DNA of 12,117 nt from Magnetovibrio sp. (GTDB lineage: Bacteria; Pseudomonadota; Alphaproteobacteria; Rhodospirillales; Magnetovibrionaceae). The stretch is from NCBI GenBank assembly GCA_016763895.1, contig JAESSV010000214.1:1-12117 (forward strand), given 5' to 3'. Position 1 is the stretch's first letter, and each line of letters starts with the position of its first letter. Below the pieces are notes generated by a model that saw only the letters and a list, made by a program, of their open reading frames with translations, was not told where the DNA came from and searched no databases. Position numbers and translations under genes: made by a program. Below, one piece after another: positions 7,470 to 12,117 of this stretch.

Positions 7470-7475
7470 TATAAT
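7470..7475 (+). promoter_or_regulatory. Possible -10 element for the phospholipase-like gene
   Basis: A perfect TATAAT lies 55 nt upstream of the ATG at 7531, inside the 127-bp hrcA-to-7531 gap. The nearest good -35 (TTGCCA, 7442-7447) is 22 nt away, too far for sigma-70, and the correctly spaced hexamer is poor. An activator-dependent promoter is therefore more likely than a strong constitutive one. Confidence 0.3.
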
Positions 7476-7530
7476 AAATCGCCCTCATTGCGGATAATCG
7501 AGGAGCCGACAGCGCGCAGAGGAGATTTAC

Positions 7531-8469
7531 ATGCCCGGAGCATACGCACATCTAACATTGATTAATTTAACCCACAACAAGGCCGATAACGATGCAGCGG
7601 TTCCTGTAAATGTAAAAATTGCCACAGGCGATCATTTGCAGTTTTGTGAATTGGGTGGCATTAGCCCGGATTATCCTTATCTAGACATTTTAGACAGCGA
7701 CGCCGCATCTTGGGCGGATTTGATGCATTACACCAACACCACTCAGATGATTAGATCGGGTGTGCTTGCAGTGGCAAAAATGTCTGGCGATAAGCAATCG
7801 AAATGTTTGGCTTGGCTTTTGGGCTACGCGGCACATGTCGCGGCGGATGTGACCATTCATCCCATCGTAGAATTAAAAGTGGGCCCGTATAAAGGCAATG
7901 AAACCCACCATCGTATCTGTGAAATGCACCAGGATGCCTATATTTACAATGACCGCCTTAATCTTGGAAAAGTTGGATTGTCTGAGCATTTAGACGCCGA
8001 AAACAATGGTATCCAAGCGTGTCATCGGCCCGGCAATACGCACCGCATAGATGCGGCTGTTTTTGATCTTTGGAATACAATGTTAAAAGAATGCCATCCC
8101 GGTGTTCACAAATTAAATCCACCCAATATCGATTCATGGCATGACAAATTTGGCCCCATCGTGGACACAATCGAAGAAAGCAGCGCTCTTCCGGCGTTTG
8201 CCCGCCATGTCGCCGTTGACGCTGGGCTGACTTATCCAGAACCCGATGAAGTTGATAAGGCCGAATACGTGGACAGCCTTAAAACACCCGAAGGCAACAT
8301 GACGTACGGCGATATTTTTGACCGTGCAATTGATAATGTCATCGCGTTATGGATAAAAGTTGGTCATGACGTTGCGGCGGGAAAAATTGATCAACTGGCC
8401 AGCCTTGGTGAATGGAATTTAGACACTGGGCGCGACGAATCTAATGCCTTGGTTTATTGGACGGAATAG
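7531..8469 (+). CDS. Zinc-dependent phospholipase C-family protein
   Basis: The 312-aa protein begins MPGAYAHLTLINLTHNKA and matches the Zn-dependent PLC family (PF00882) in the order of its metal-ligand motifs: His7 in AYAHLT, Asp47 in GGISPDYPYLD, His66 in WADLMHY, His102/Asp106/His110 in GYAAHVAADVTIHP, and the HH-x3-E-x-H-x-D cluster at 126-135. Family members such as clostridial alpha-toxin hydrolyse phospholipids with three Zn ions. This one has no signal peptide and keeps its residues from the initiator Met, so it is predicted to be cytoplasmic, and its substrate is unknown. AGAGGAG lies about 7 nt before the ATG. The gene starts 127 bp after hrcA and is followed 9 nt later by a small exported protein, probably one operon. 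It lies in a segment that separates hrcA from grpE, suggesting later acquisition. Confidence 0.8.
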   Translation: MPGAYAHLTLINLTHNKADNDAAVPVNVKIATGDHLQFCELGGISPDYPYLDILDSDAASWADLMHYTNTTQMIRSGVLAVAKMSGDKQSKCLAWLLGYAAHVAADVTIHPIVELKVGPYKGNETHHRICEMHQDAYIYNDRLNLGKVGLSEHLDAENNGIQACHRPGNTHRIDAAVFDLWNTMLKECHPGVHKLNPPNIDSWHDKFGPIVDTIEESSALPAFARHVAVDAGLTYPEPDEVDKAEYVDSLKTPEGNMTYGDIFDRAIDNVIALWIKVGHDVAAGKIDQLASLGEWNLDTGRDESNALVYWTE

Positions 8470-8478
8470 GATCTTTTT

Positions 8479-8907
8479 ATGAAATTCGTAGCTTTGAAAA
8501 TGATGGCCTTAACGTTCGCTCTGTTGGTGAGCAGCGGCTGTGTGCATGCGGCGGGCAGCTCCTCTGAAGAACAACTTTCAGGCCTTGGTGCGGCCGTCAC
8601 CAAAGTGAGCGCAGCTGTGAACACGACGGTTAAGTATAAAAGTCCACCCGCCGACCTCAAAGACGGTAAATTGCTGGCCTTTGCCACCGCGCATAATCCA
8701 CGCTTGCTTAAAAAATTCGCAGATTACACGTTAAAGGCCCGCCAAGAGGGTAAGGCCTCTTCCGTTTTGATCTGTGATAAAAACGGCGAAGTGGCCCTCA
8801 TCGAAGACGCGGGCTGTACGGCAAAGTTGGACTTATACATATGGAAAAATAGCCCAAATTCGCCCTGCGATTATGTCCTTGATTTGGCAAAGGTGTGCGC
8901 ACAATAA
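8479..8907 (+). CDS. Small exported Cys-containing protein, unknown function
   Basis: I do not recognise a family. The 142-aa product has a clear signal peptide: MKFVALKMMALTFALLVSSG followed by CVHAAGSS. Two processings are possible: cleavage after V-H-A by signal peptidase I, or lipidation at Cys21, although the lipobox (SSGC) is a poor one. The mature part has a Ser/Glu start, a helix (LSGLGAAVTKVSAAV), then LLKKFADYTLKARQEGK, a strand-like ASSVLICDKNGEVALIED, and further Cys residues in DAGCTAKLD, SPCDYV and KVCAQ that could form disulfides in the periplasm. AGGA overlapping the upstream stop codon is the ribosome site, and the 9-nt gap indicates co-transcription with the phospholipase-like gene. 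It could be a partner or inhibitor of that enzyme, but nothing in the sequence proves it. Confidence 0.75.
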   Translation: MKFVALKMMALTFALLVSSGCVHAAGSSSEEQLSGLGAAVTKVSAAVNTTVKYKSPPADLKDGKLLAFATAHNPRLLKKFADYTLKARQEGKASSVLICDKNGEVALIEDAGCTAKLDLYIWKNSPNSPCDYVLDLAKVCAQ

Positions 8908-9010
8908 TATGCGGCATGTGGTCCAACACGACCGCGCCCCCATTCGGGCTTAGCCGTTGTTTCTTTATGGCTGGTTGATCTTGCTCGATACGAAGCGAAT
9001 AAAACCTTTA

Positions 9011-9153
9011 AAATTTTACCGCGCAATGTGGATGGATACTTGGAAACGGGGGTCCCGGTGGGATCTGGCGCGCTCAGTCACCAGCCGGGTTGCCCCCAGG
9101 CGTTGAGCGGGCCTCAGGCATTTTCCCATTGTGTGGGCAGGCTGATCTATTAA
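9011..9153 (+). pseudogene. Miniature degraded copy of hrcA, still in frame
   Basis: Positions 9011-9091 match hrcA 6394-6474 with about 8 mismatches in 81 bases. 9097-9111 matches 6705-6719. 9121-9138 matches 6720-6737. 9133-9153 matches the hrcA end at 7383-7403, including the TAA. The joins remove 225 bp and 651 bp and add 9 bp (CCTCAGGCA, a near-copy of the preceding CCCCAGGCG); all three are multiples of three. The translation reads [18 protein letters not shown], then PQALSGPQAFSH, then VGRLIY-stop, in the hrcA frame throughout. The frame is open back to the 8907 stop but has no ATG. A GTG at 9028 would give 42 residues without a ribosome site. It lacks the recognition helix and the core, so it cannot be a working repressor. 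It looks like a duplicate reduced by deletions. Confidence 0.85.
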
Positions 9154-9178
9154 GGGGCTTTAAAAGGCGGCTTTTCCC

Positions 9179-9242
9179 AAAAATTATTGCCCCTTGAACC
9201 TTAGGAAGAACGCTTTTGCGTTCGACTTAGGCAAGGGGCAAT
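9179..9242 (-). terminator. Large composite hairpin, terminator of the chemotaxis gene
   Basis: ATTGCCCCTTG (9186-9196) and CAAGGGGCAAT (9232-9242) are a perfect 11-bp inverted repeat. It encloses a second perfect hairpin, GAACGC-TTTT-GCGTTC (9208-9223). On the minus strand the stem is followed by AATTTTT, and it lies 20 nt beyond the stop of the chemotaxis gene. No T-run follows it on the plus strand. Confidence 0.65.
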
Positions 9243-9262
9243 GAATTTGCAGGACGAATGCA

Positions 9263-9754
9263 TTAGGCCTTTTTGATATCCGTCAGGAACTTTTCGACTT
9301 GCTTGGATAGCGTTCCCGCTTCGCTGCCTAACTCATGAGAGACTTCTAAAACACTGGTGGACGCCGCGCCGGTTTCGCCCGCCGCTTGCCGCACACCTTC
9401 GATGTTTGACGTGACATCTGCGGTGCCCTGTGCAGCTTGTTCAACATTACGCGCAATTTCTTGTGTCGCGGCGCCTTGTTGTTCAACAGCAGCAGCAATG
9501 GCAGATGATATCTCATTCAGTTCGTTAATGGTTCCGCCGATGCTGCCGATGGCGGTCACGGCTTCTTGGGTCGCGCCTTGAATCTCTGCAATTTGGGTGC
9601 TGATTTCCTCGGTTGCTTTTGCCGTTTGATTGGCAAGGTTTTTAACTTCCGATGTCACAACGGCAAAACCCTTACCCGCATCACCGGCCCGCGCGGCCTC
9701 AATCGTCGCATTCAAGGCCAACAAATTCGTCTGATCCGCGATGTCGGTGATCAT
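9263..9754 (-). CDS. Methyl-accepting chemotaxis protein, C-terminal signalling part (separated by frameshift)
   Basis: The 163-codon frame from an ATG at 9754-9752 encodes the second half of an MCP cytoplasmic domain. It begins [20 protein letters not shown], then [20 protein letters not shown], the hairpin tip that binds CheA and CheW. A methylation-helix coiled coil follows and it ends FLTDIKKA with no NWETF-type CheR tether. It belongs to the same protein as the upstream frame; the break is one base in the A6 run at 9802-9807. Its ATG overlaps the TGA of the upstream frame (ATGA, 9751-9754), so separate translation by re-initiation is possible, although no ribosome site is evident and the product would lack the sensor and the membrane anchor. 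Three outcomes are open: sequencing error, a dead gene, or frameshifting that yields about 583 residues. Confidence 0.8.
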   Translation of the reverse strand: MITDIADQTNLLALNATIEAARAGDAGKGFAVVTSEVKNLANQTAKATEEISTQIAEIQGATQEAVTAIGSIGGTINELNEISSAIAAAVEQQGAATQEIARNVEQAAQGTADVTSNIEGVRQAAGETGAASTSVLEVSHELGSEAGTLSKQVEKFLTDIKKA

Positions 9755-11010
9755 GGCAACAACCTCGCCAATATTGTCGGCGGCTCCAGCAAGGCCCTGG
9801 ATTTTTTGTTGGTGTCTTCGACTTCAACAACTGCCGTGCCCGTAATTGATGTCGATTGGGTCACTTGGCGCGAAATTTCTGTGATACTTGCGGCGAGTTC
9901 TTCCGAGGCTGTTGCCACCGTTTGAACATTCACAGAAGCTTCTTCGGCAGCCGTCGCCACAACAGAAGCTTGCTGGGAAGATTGCTCTGCTATCGCAGAC
10001 ATAGATTGTGCTGTTTCTTCCATGGAAAATGTGGATTGACCGACACTTTCCAACATGGTTGTTACATCCTTGTCAAAGGCAGTCGTAATTTTATCGCGTA
10101 ACTCAACACGTTTGTCTTGTTCCGCTTGTTCGGCTGCTGCTTTGGCGGCCATTTCTTGGTTTTTGATGAGGTTTTCTTTAAACACCTGAACCGATATGGC
10201 CATTTCGCCAACTTCATCTTTACGCCCTTGGGCCGGAATCTCTGCGTTGGCATTCCCTTCTGATAAAGATTTCATGGCTTGGGTCATGCCTTGAACGGGC
10301 TTGGTAATTCCCCGGCCGATGAAGGTGCCGATGCCAAAGCCTAAGATCAACGTCAAAAGTGTTGAAATCAAAAATGTTCGTTCGACTTTGACCTCATCAT
10401 TATTGGCTGTAATCAGAGCTTTTTCGGTAAAAGCATCAACCTCTTCCAATAAATCTGTGACTTCATTGATAAGTTTGATCTGTTCTTCTTCAACGGCTTT
10501 AATGACTTGGGTCAGTTCACTTTCAGCAGCACCGTTGTTAATTTTGTCAACGGCTAGCCGAACCGTGAGGTCATAACTTTCATGTTTTTTAGCGATCACA
10601 TTGACTTGATCAAGAGCTCCTTTGAGTTCTTCTTTTTCAACGTCACTGATGTGGTCGGCTTGCAGGTCTTTATTGATAAGGTCCCGCATGGCAACCAGTT
10701 CTTCTTTGACCTTATTGCCGTAACTGAAAAACTCCTTTTCCACGTCTTTTAGGTGGCCATCAGTATCCTTGCCATAGCCAGACAGGCGTAAAATTTGTTC
10801 AAATCCGATAGATTGTTCCAAATTGTTAATTTCAATTTTCGTTAACGCAGCAACCCAAGGCATGTCTCGTTCAGCAATTCCCTGAATTTCAAAACCTAAA
10901 CTTTTGACATTTGAAAATGCTATAGCAGACCCTATCCCTGCAATAGCAACGATGGTGAATACAATACTTTGGATTTTACTTCCAATTTTCCAATCACTGA
11001 AATTTAACAT
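9751..11010 (-). CDS. Methyl-accepting chemotaxis protein, sensor, HAMP and first signalling helix (frameshifted end)
   Basis: I start at the ATG at 11010 ([15 protein letters not shown]) because GGGAGG lies 8 nt upstream; an upstream in-frame ATG at 11079 has none. Membrane helix 1 is about residues 14-34 ([18 protein letters not shown]). A roughly 190-residue helical periplasmic sensor rich in E/K follows. Membrane helix 2 is [19 protein letters not shown], then HAMP ([20 protein letters not shown] ... DEVGEMA), then the descending methylation coiled coil ([20 protein letters not shown]). After TNKK the frame leaves the family: it reads SRALLEPP and stops at 9751, where the neighbouring frame continues [20 protein letters not shown]. 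Transducers of this type signal through CheA/CheW to the flagellar motor. No other che gene is nearby, so it is an orphan whose ligand cannot be told. Confidence 0.85.
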   Translation of the reverse strand: MLNFSDWKIGSKIQSIVFTIVAIAGIGSAIAFSNVKSLGFEIQGIAERDMPWVAALTKIEINNLEQSIGFEQILRLSGYGKDTDGHLKDVEKEFFSYGNKVKEELVAMRDLINKDLQADHISDVEKEELKGALDQVNVIAKKHESYDLTVRLAVDKINNGAAESELTQVIKAVEEEQIKLINEVTDLLEEVDAFTEKALITANNDEVKVERTFLISTLLTLILGFGIGTFIGRGITKPVQGMTQAMKSLSEGNANAEIPAQGRKDEVGEMAISVQVFKENLIKNQEMAAKAAAEQAEQDKRVELRDKITTAFDKDVTTMLESVGQSTFSMEETAQSMSAIAEQSSQQASVVATAAEEASVNVQTVATASEELAASITEISRQVTQSTSITGTAVVEVEDTNKKSRALLEPPTILARLLP

Positions 11011-11041
11011 TAAACACGCCTCCCAATTTATTTGTTTCCCT

Positions 11042-11069
11042 ATTATGACCTCTTTATGCCACTTCACAA
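11042..11069 (-). promoter_or_regulatory. Possible promoter of the chemotaxis gene
   Basis: On the minus strand TTGTGA (11069-11064) and CATAAT (11047-11042) are separated by 16 nt. This would start transcription about 25 nt before the chosen ATG at 11010, in agreement with the ribosome site GGGAGG. It also implies that the in-frame ATG at 11079 is not used. Confidence 0.4.
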
Positions 11070-11105
11070 CATCATTCATGCTCGGTTCTTTACGTTCGTG
11101 GCAAT

Positions 11106-11172
11106 TTTAAGGTTTCCAGGACCGCGCATGACCAAGGACCGCATACTAAGATTAGGAAACAATAACCTTAAA
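11106..11172. repeat. Imperfect inverted repeat with an internal direct repeat
   Basis: TTTAAGGTTTCC (11106-11117) is mirrored by GGAAAC (11155-11160) and CCTTAAA (11166-11172), interrupted by AATAA. Between the arms, AGGACCGC occurs twice about 17 bp apart. There is no adjacent transposase. It lies just upstream of the chemotaxis promoter and could be an operator, a relic of a small mobile element, or chance. Confidence 0.35.
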
Positions 11173-11411
11173 TTGATTCAATAGCTTGACCAAGATATAG
11201 GGTTATTCTGTGTTTTCCGGTCGATCTATTTCCACGGATTAAACCTTGTTTCGGGTCCCGCGTCCCGTGTTTCGAGTGGCGGGCACAGCGTGCAGGTGGC
11301 CGCGGGCAGTCTGTATGGGCCTCATCAAATATTTTTGCCGTGCTGCAATGCAAAACGACATAAATACAAGAAACGTTTGGGCGGTTGATCGATGTTAATT
11401 GATATATTTAT

Positions 11412-11654
11412 GTGACACCCCCTAAAGGGCTTGCGTGTTTGTTTGGACAGTATTGTTTTCGGGTTTTCGCCAGAGCGCAGGGTAATGAGCTAACGATTGA
11501 GTGGCATGAATTGGCACCGTATTTAACAGGCGGCCTCTGCGGCCGTGATTTTGAAAGATACATGACACGCTGCAAACAAGACCGTCACTTTAACTTTATA
11601 ATGTCAATTATCGGCCAAAACAAATTATTAGGTGTAAATATGCAGGGTTGGTGA
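11412..11654 (+). CDS. Doubtful small reading frame, unknown
   Basis: An 80-codon frame starting at GTG (MTPPKGLACLFGQYCFRVF after Met initiation) reads in part ELTIEWHELAPYLTGGLCGR and ends LLGVNMQGW. I recognise no family. It has no ribosome site; the bases before the start are AT-rich. Composition is protein-like, with mixed aromatic and charged residues, and it could be a remnant of a longer gene. It overlaps the leftward scrap at 11608-11850, so at most one of the two is real over 11608-11654. Confidence 0.2.
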   Translation: MTPPKGLACLFGQYCFRVFARAQGNELTIEWHELAPYLTGGLCGRDFERYMTRCKQDRHFNFIMSIIGQNKLLGVNMQGW

Positions 11655-11850
11655 TATTAAGTATTGATAATAAATAATTTTTTGGAACAGCTTGAGACAT
11701 CCTCGAGACGTCCTTACAAAAGCCTATCAGGGAATATTCGGCATTTTCTTCGGGTTGGGGAAAGGTTTCCTTGATCAGGGCATACGCCTTTTTGCCGTAA
11801 GGTCTTGCGTCTTCCAGAAAATAGGCTACATACGGGTTTAACAGTCCTTT
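11608..11850 (-). pseudogene. Coding-like gene fragment, family unknown
   Basis: The minus strand is open for about 80 codons from after a TAA at 11853-11851 to a TAA at 11610-11608. It has no ATG/GTG/TTG near its 5' end, only a CTG. The first two-thirds read like real protein: NPYVAYFLEDARPYGKKAYA, then LIKETFPQPEENAEYSLIGF, then CKDVSRMSQAVPKNY. The end becomes AT-rich and less convincing. I cannot name the family. The lack of a start and the position just before grpE suggest a severed fragment. Confidence 0.3.
11691..11718 (+). promoter_or_regulatory. Weak heat-shock-type promoter candidate before grpE
   Basis: CTTGAG (11691-11696) and CTTACA (11713-11718), 16 nt apart, loosely resemble the alphaproteobacterial RpoH pattern (CTTG ... 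CYTATNT-like). It lies about 150 nt upstream of grpE. The -10 match is poor and the site falls inside the leftward scrap, so this is a guess guided by grpE being a heat-shock gene separated from hrcA here. Confidence 0.2.
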
Positions 11851-11871
11851 TTAATGAGAATGGCGAGATTT

Positions 11872-12117
11872 ATGAGCGACCAAACCGTAGACCAACCAGC
11901 CCCGGATGCAGATCCAGATTTAAATACCCCAGTTGACGCCCCAGTTGACGCCCCAGTTGACGTCCAAGTTGACGCCCAGGTTGATGCTCAAGTTGATGCT
12001 CAGGCCGATATCGAGCGGGAACTTGAAGCGCAAGTTGAAGCGGCTCCCGAGCCCATTCAATTTGACGAGCCTGATTTTGAGGCCCAAATCGTCGATTTGA
12101 AAGATCAGCTGTTGCGC
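11872..12117 (+). CDS. grpE: GrpE, DnaK nucleotide exchange factor (partial, first 82 codons)
   Basis: The frame begins MSDQTVDQPAPDADPD at 11872 and is open to the window edge, so the conserved core is outside. The last residues, AQIVDLKDQLLR, are the start of the long GrpE coiled-coil helix, usually continuing into ALAEMEN. The N-terminus is unusually acidic and repetitive (PVDA/QVDA units), followed by ERELEAQVEAAPEPI. GrpE stimulates ADP release from DnaK and acts as a thermosensor in the cytoplasm. Position after hrcA is the standard context. In-frame ATGs at 11854 and 11860 are alternatives, but neither has a ribosome site; 11872 has a weak GCGAGA upstream. Function rests on the helix start plus synteny. 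Confidence 0.82.
   Translation, partial: MSDQTVDQPAPDADPDLNTPVDAPVDAPVDVQVDAQVDAQVDAQADIERELEAQVEAAPEPIQFDEPDFEAQIVDLKDQLLR
11929..12012 (+). repeat. 12-bp in-frame tandem repeat in grpE
   Basis: Seven tandem 12-bp units of the type ccagttgacgcc fill 11929-12012. The first two are identical and later ones drift to caagttgatgct and finally caggccgatatc. They encode the tetrapeptides PVDA, PVDA, PVDV, QVDA, QVDA, QVDA, QADI. The gradient of divergence suggests recent expansion at the left end. Confidence 0.92.

Larger units (their letters stand above)
11111..11871. other. Gene-poor 0.76-kb stretch upstream of grpE
   Basis: Between the chemotaxis gene promoter and grpE I see no convincing gene. 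The stretch holds the inverted repeat at 11106-11172 and a GC-richer patch around 11240-11320 with no recognisable coding. It also holds a weak rightward frame (11412-11654), a coding-like leftward scrap (11608-11850) and an AT-rich patch near 11650-11690. No tRNA cloverleaf or rRNA-like sequence was found. It reads like the worn edge of an inserted segment next to the old grpE upstream region. Confidence 0.5.

Noticed and set aside
9028..9153. Functional 42-aa HrcA-like protein from a GTG start
   Set aside because: Not listed as a gene: no ribosome site and most of the fold is missing; kept only as a finding.
11168..11353. Leftward 61-codon frame upstream of the chemotaxis gene
   Set aside because: No ribosome site; Arg/His/Pro-rich peptide typical of a noncoding GC patch.

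Overview
The window looks like chromosomal DNA of an alphaproteobacterium of moderate GC content, perhaps Rhodospirillales-like. The basis is gene content and order: rdgB-rph facing away from hrcA, then grpE, a core block typical of Alphaproteobacteria, beside a yraN / BON-lipoprotein / LpoA-type cluster. The genus cannot be named from the sequence. The lipoproteins and the LpoA and BON families indicate a Gram-negative envelope.

Layout. Positions 1-3116 form an envelope cluster. Three genes run leftward: yraN (1065-1469), a two-BON-domain DolP-like lipoprotein (378-989) and a SirB1-like transglutaminase-fold protein (1-381, cut by the window edge). A divergent LpoA/LppC-type lipoprotein (1542-3116) carries a 15-bp minisatellite in its linker. 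Positions 3128-6306 hold leftward housekeeping genes: hemW, rdgB and rph, the last two overlapping as TAATG. The usual rdgB-hemW junction is opened by about 660 bp. That gap holds a 63-aa Ser/Asp-rich small gene, a bidirectional terminator, and what appears to be the decayed 3' end of another gene, possibly lpxK. hrcA (6363-7403) is divergent from rph.

The main anomaly is 7404-11871. grpE, which normally follows hrcA closely, only starts at 11872. The 4.47 kb between them holds a predicted cytoplasmic Zn-dependent phospholipase C-family protein (7531-8469) followed after 9 nt by a small exported Cys-containing protein (8479-8907). Next comes a miniature second copy of hrcA (9011-9153) that lost 75 and 217 codons yet stays in hrcA's frame to the same stop position. 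After it lie a large composite hairpin terminator and a leftward methyl-accepting chemotaxis protein gene broken by a one-base shift in an A6 run. The last ~750 bp before grpE has no convincing gene, only coding-like scraps. The grpE start (11872 to the edge) encodes an acidic N-terminus built from 12-bp repeats.

How the genes work together. LpoA-like, DolP-like and YraN recur as neighbours in Proteobacteria; LpoA supports peptidoglycan synthases and DolP supports outer-membrane integrity. RNase PH matures tRNA 3' ends, RdgB removes non-canonical purine nucleotides, and HemW is a heme chaperone. HrcA and GrpE belong to the heat-shock system. The accessory genes between hrcA and grpE look like a separate acquisition that split this pair and left a partial hrcA duplicate behind. 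No CRISPR array, tRNA, rRNA or intact insertion sequence was seen.
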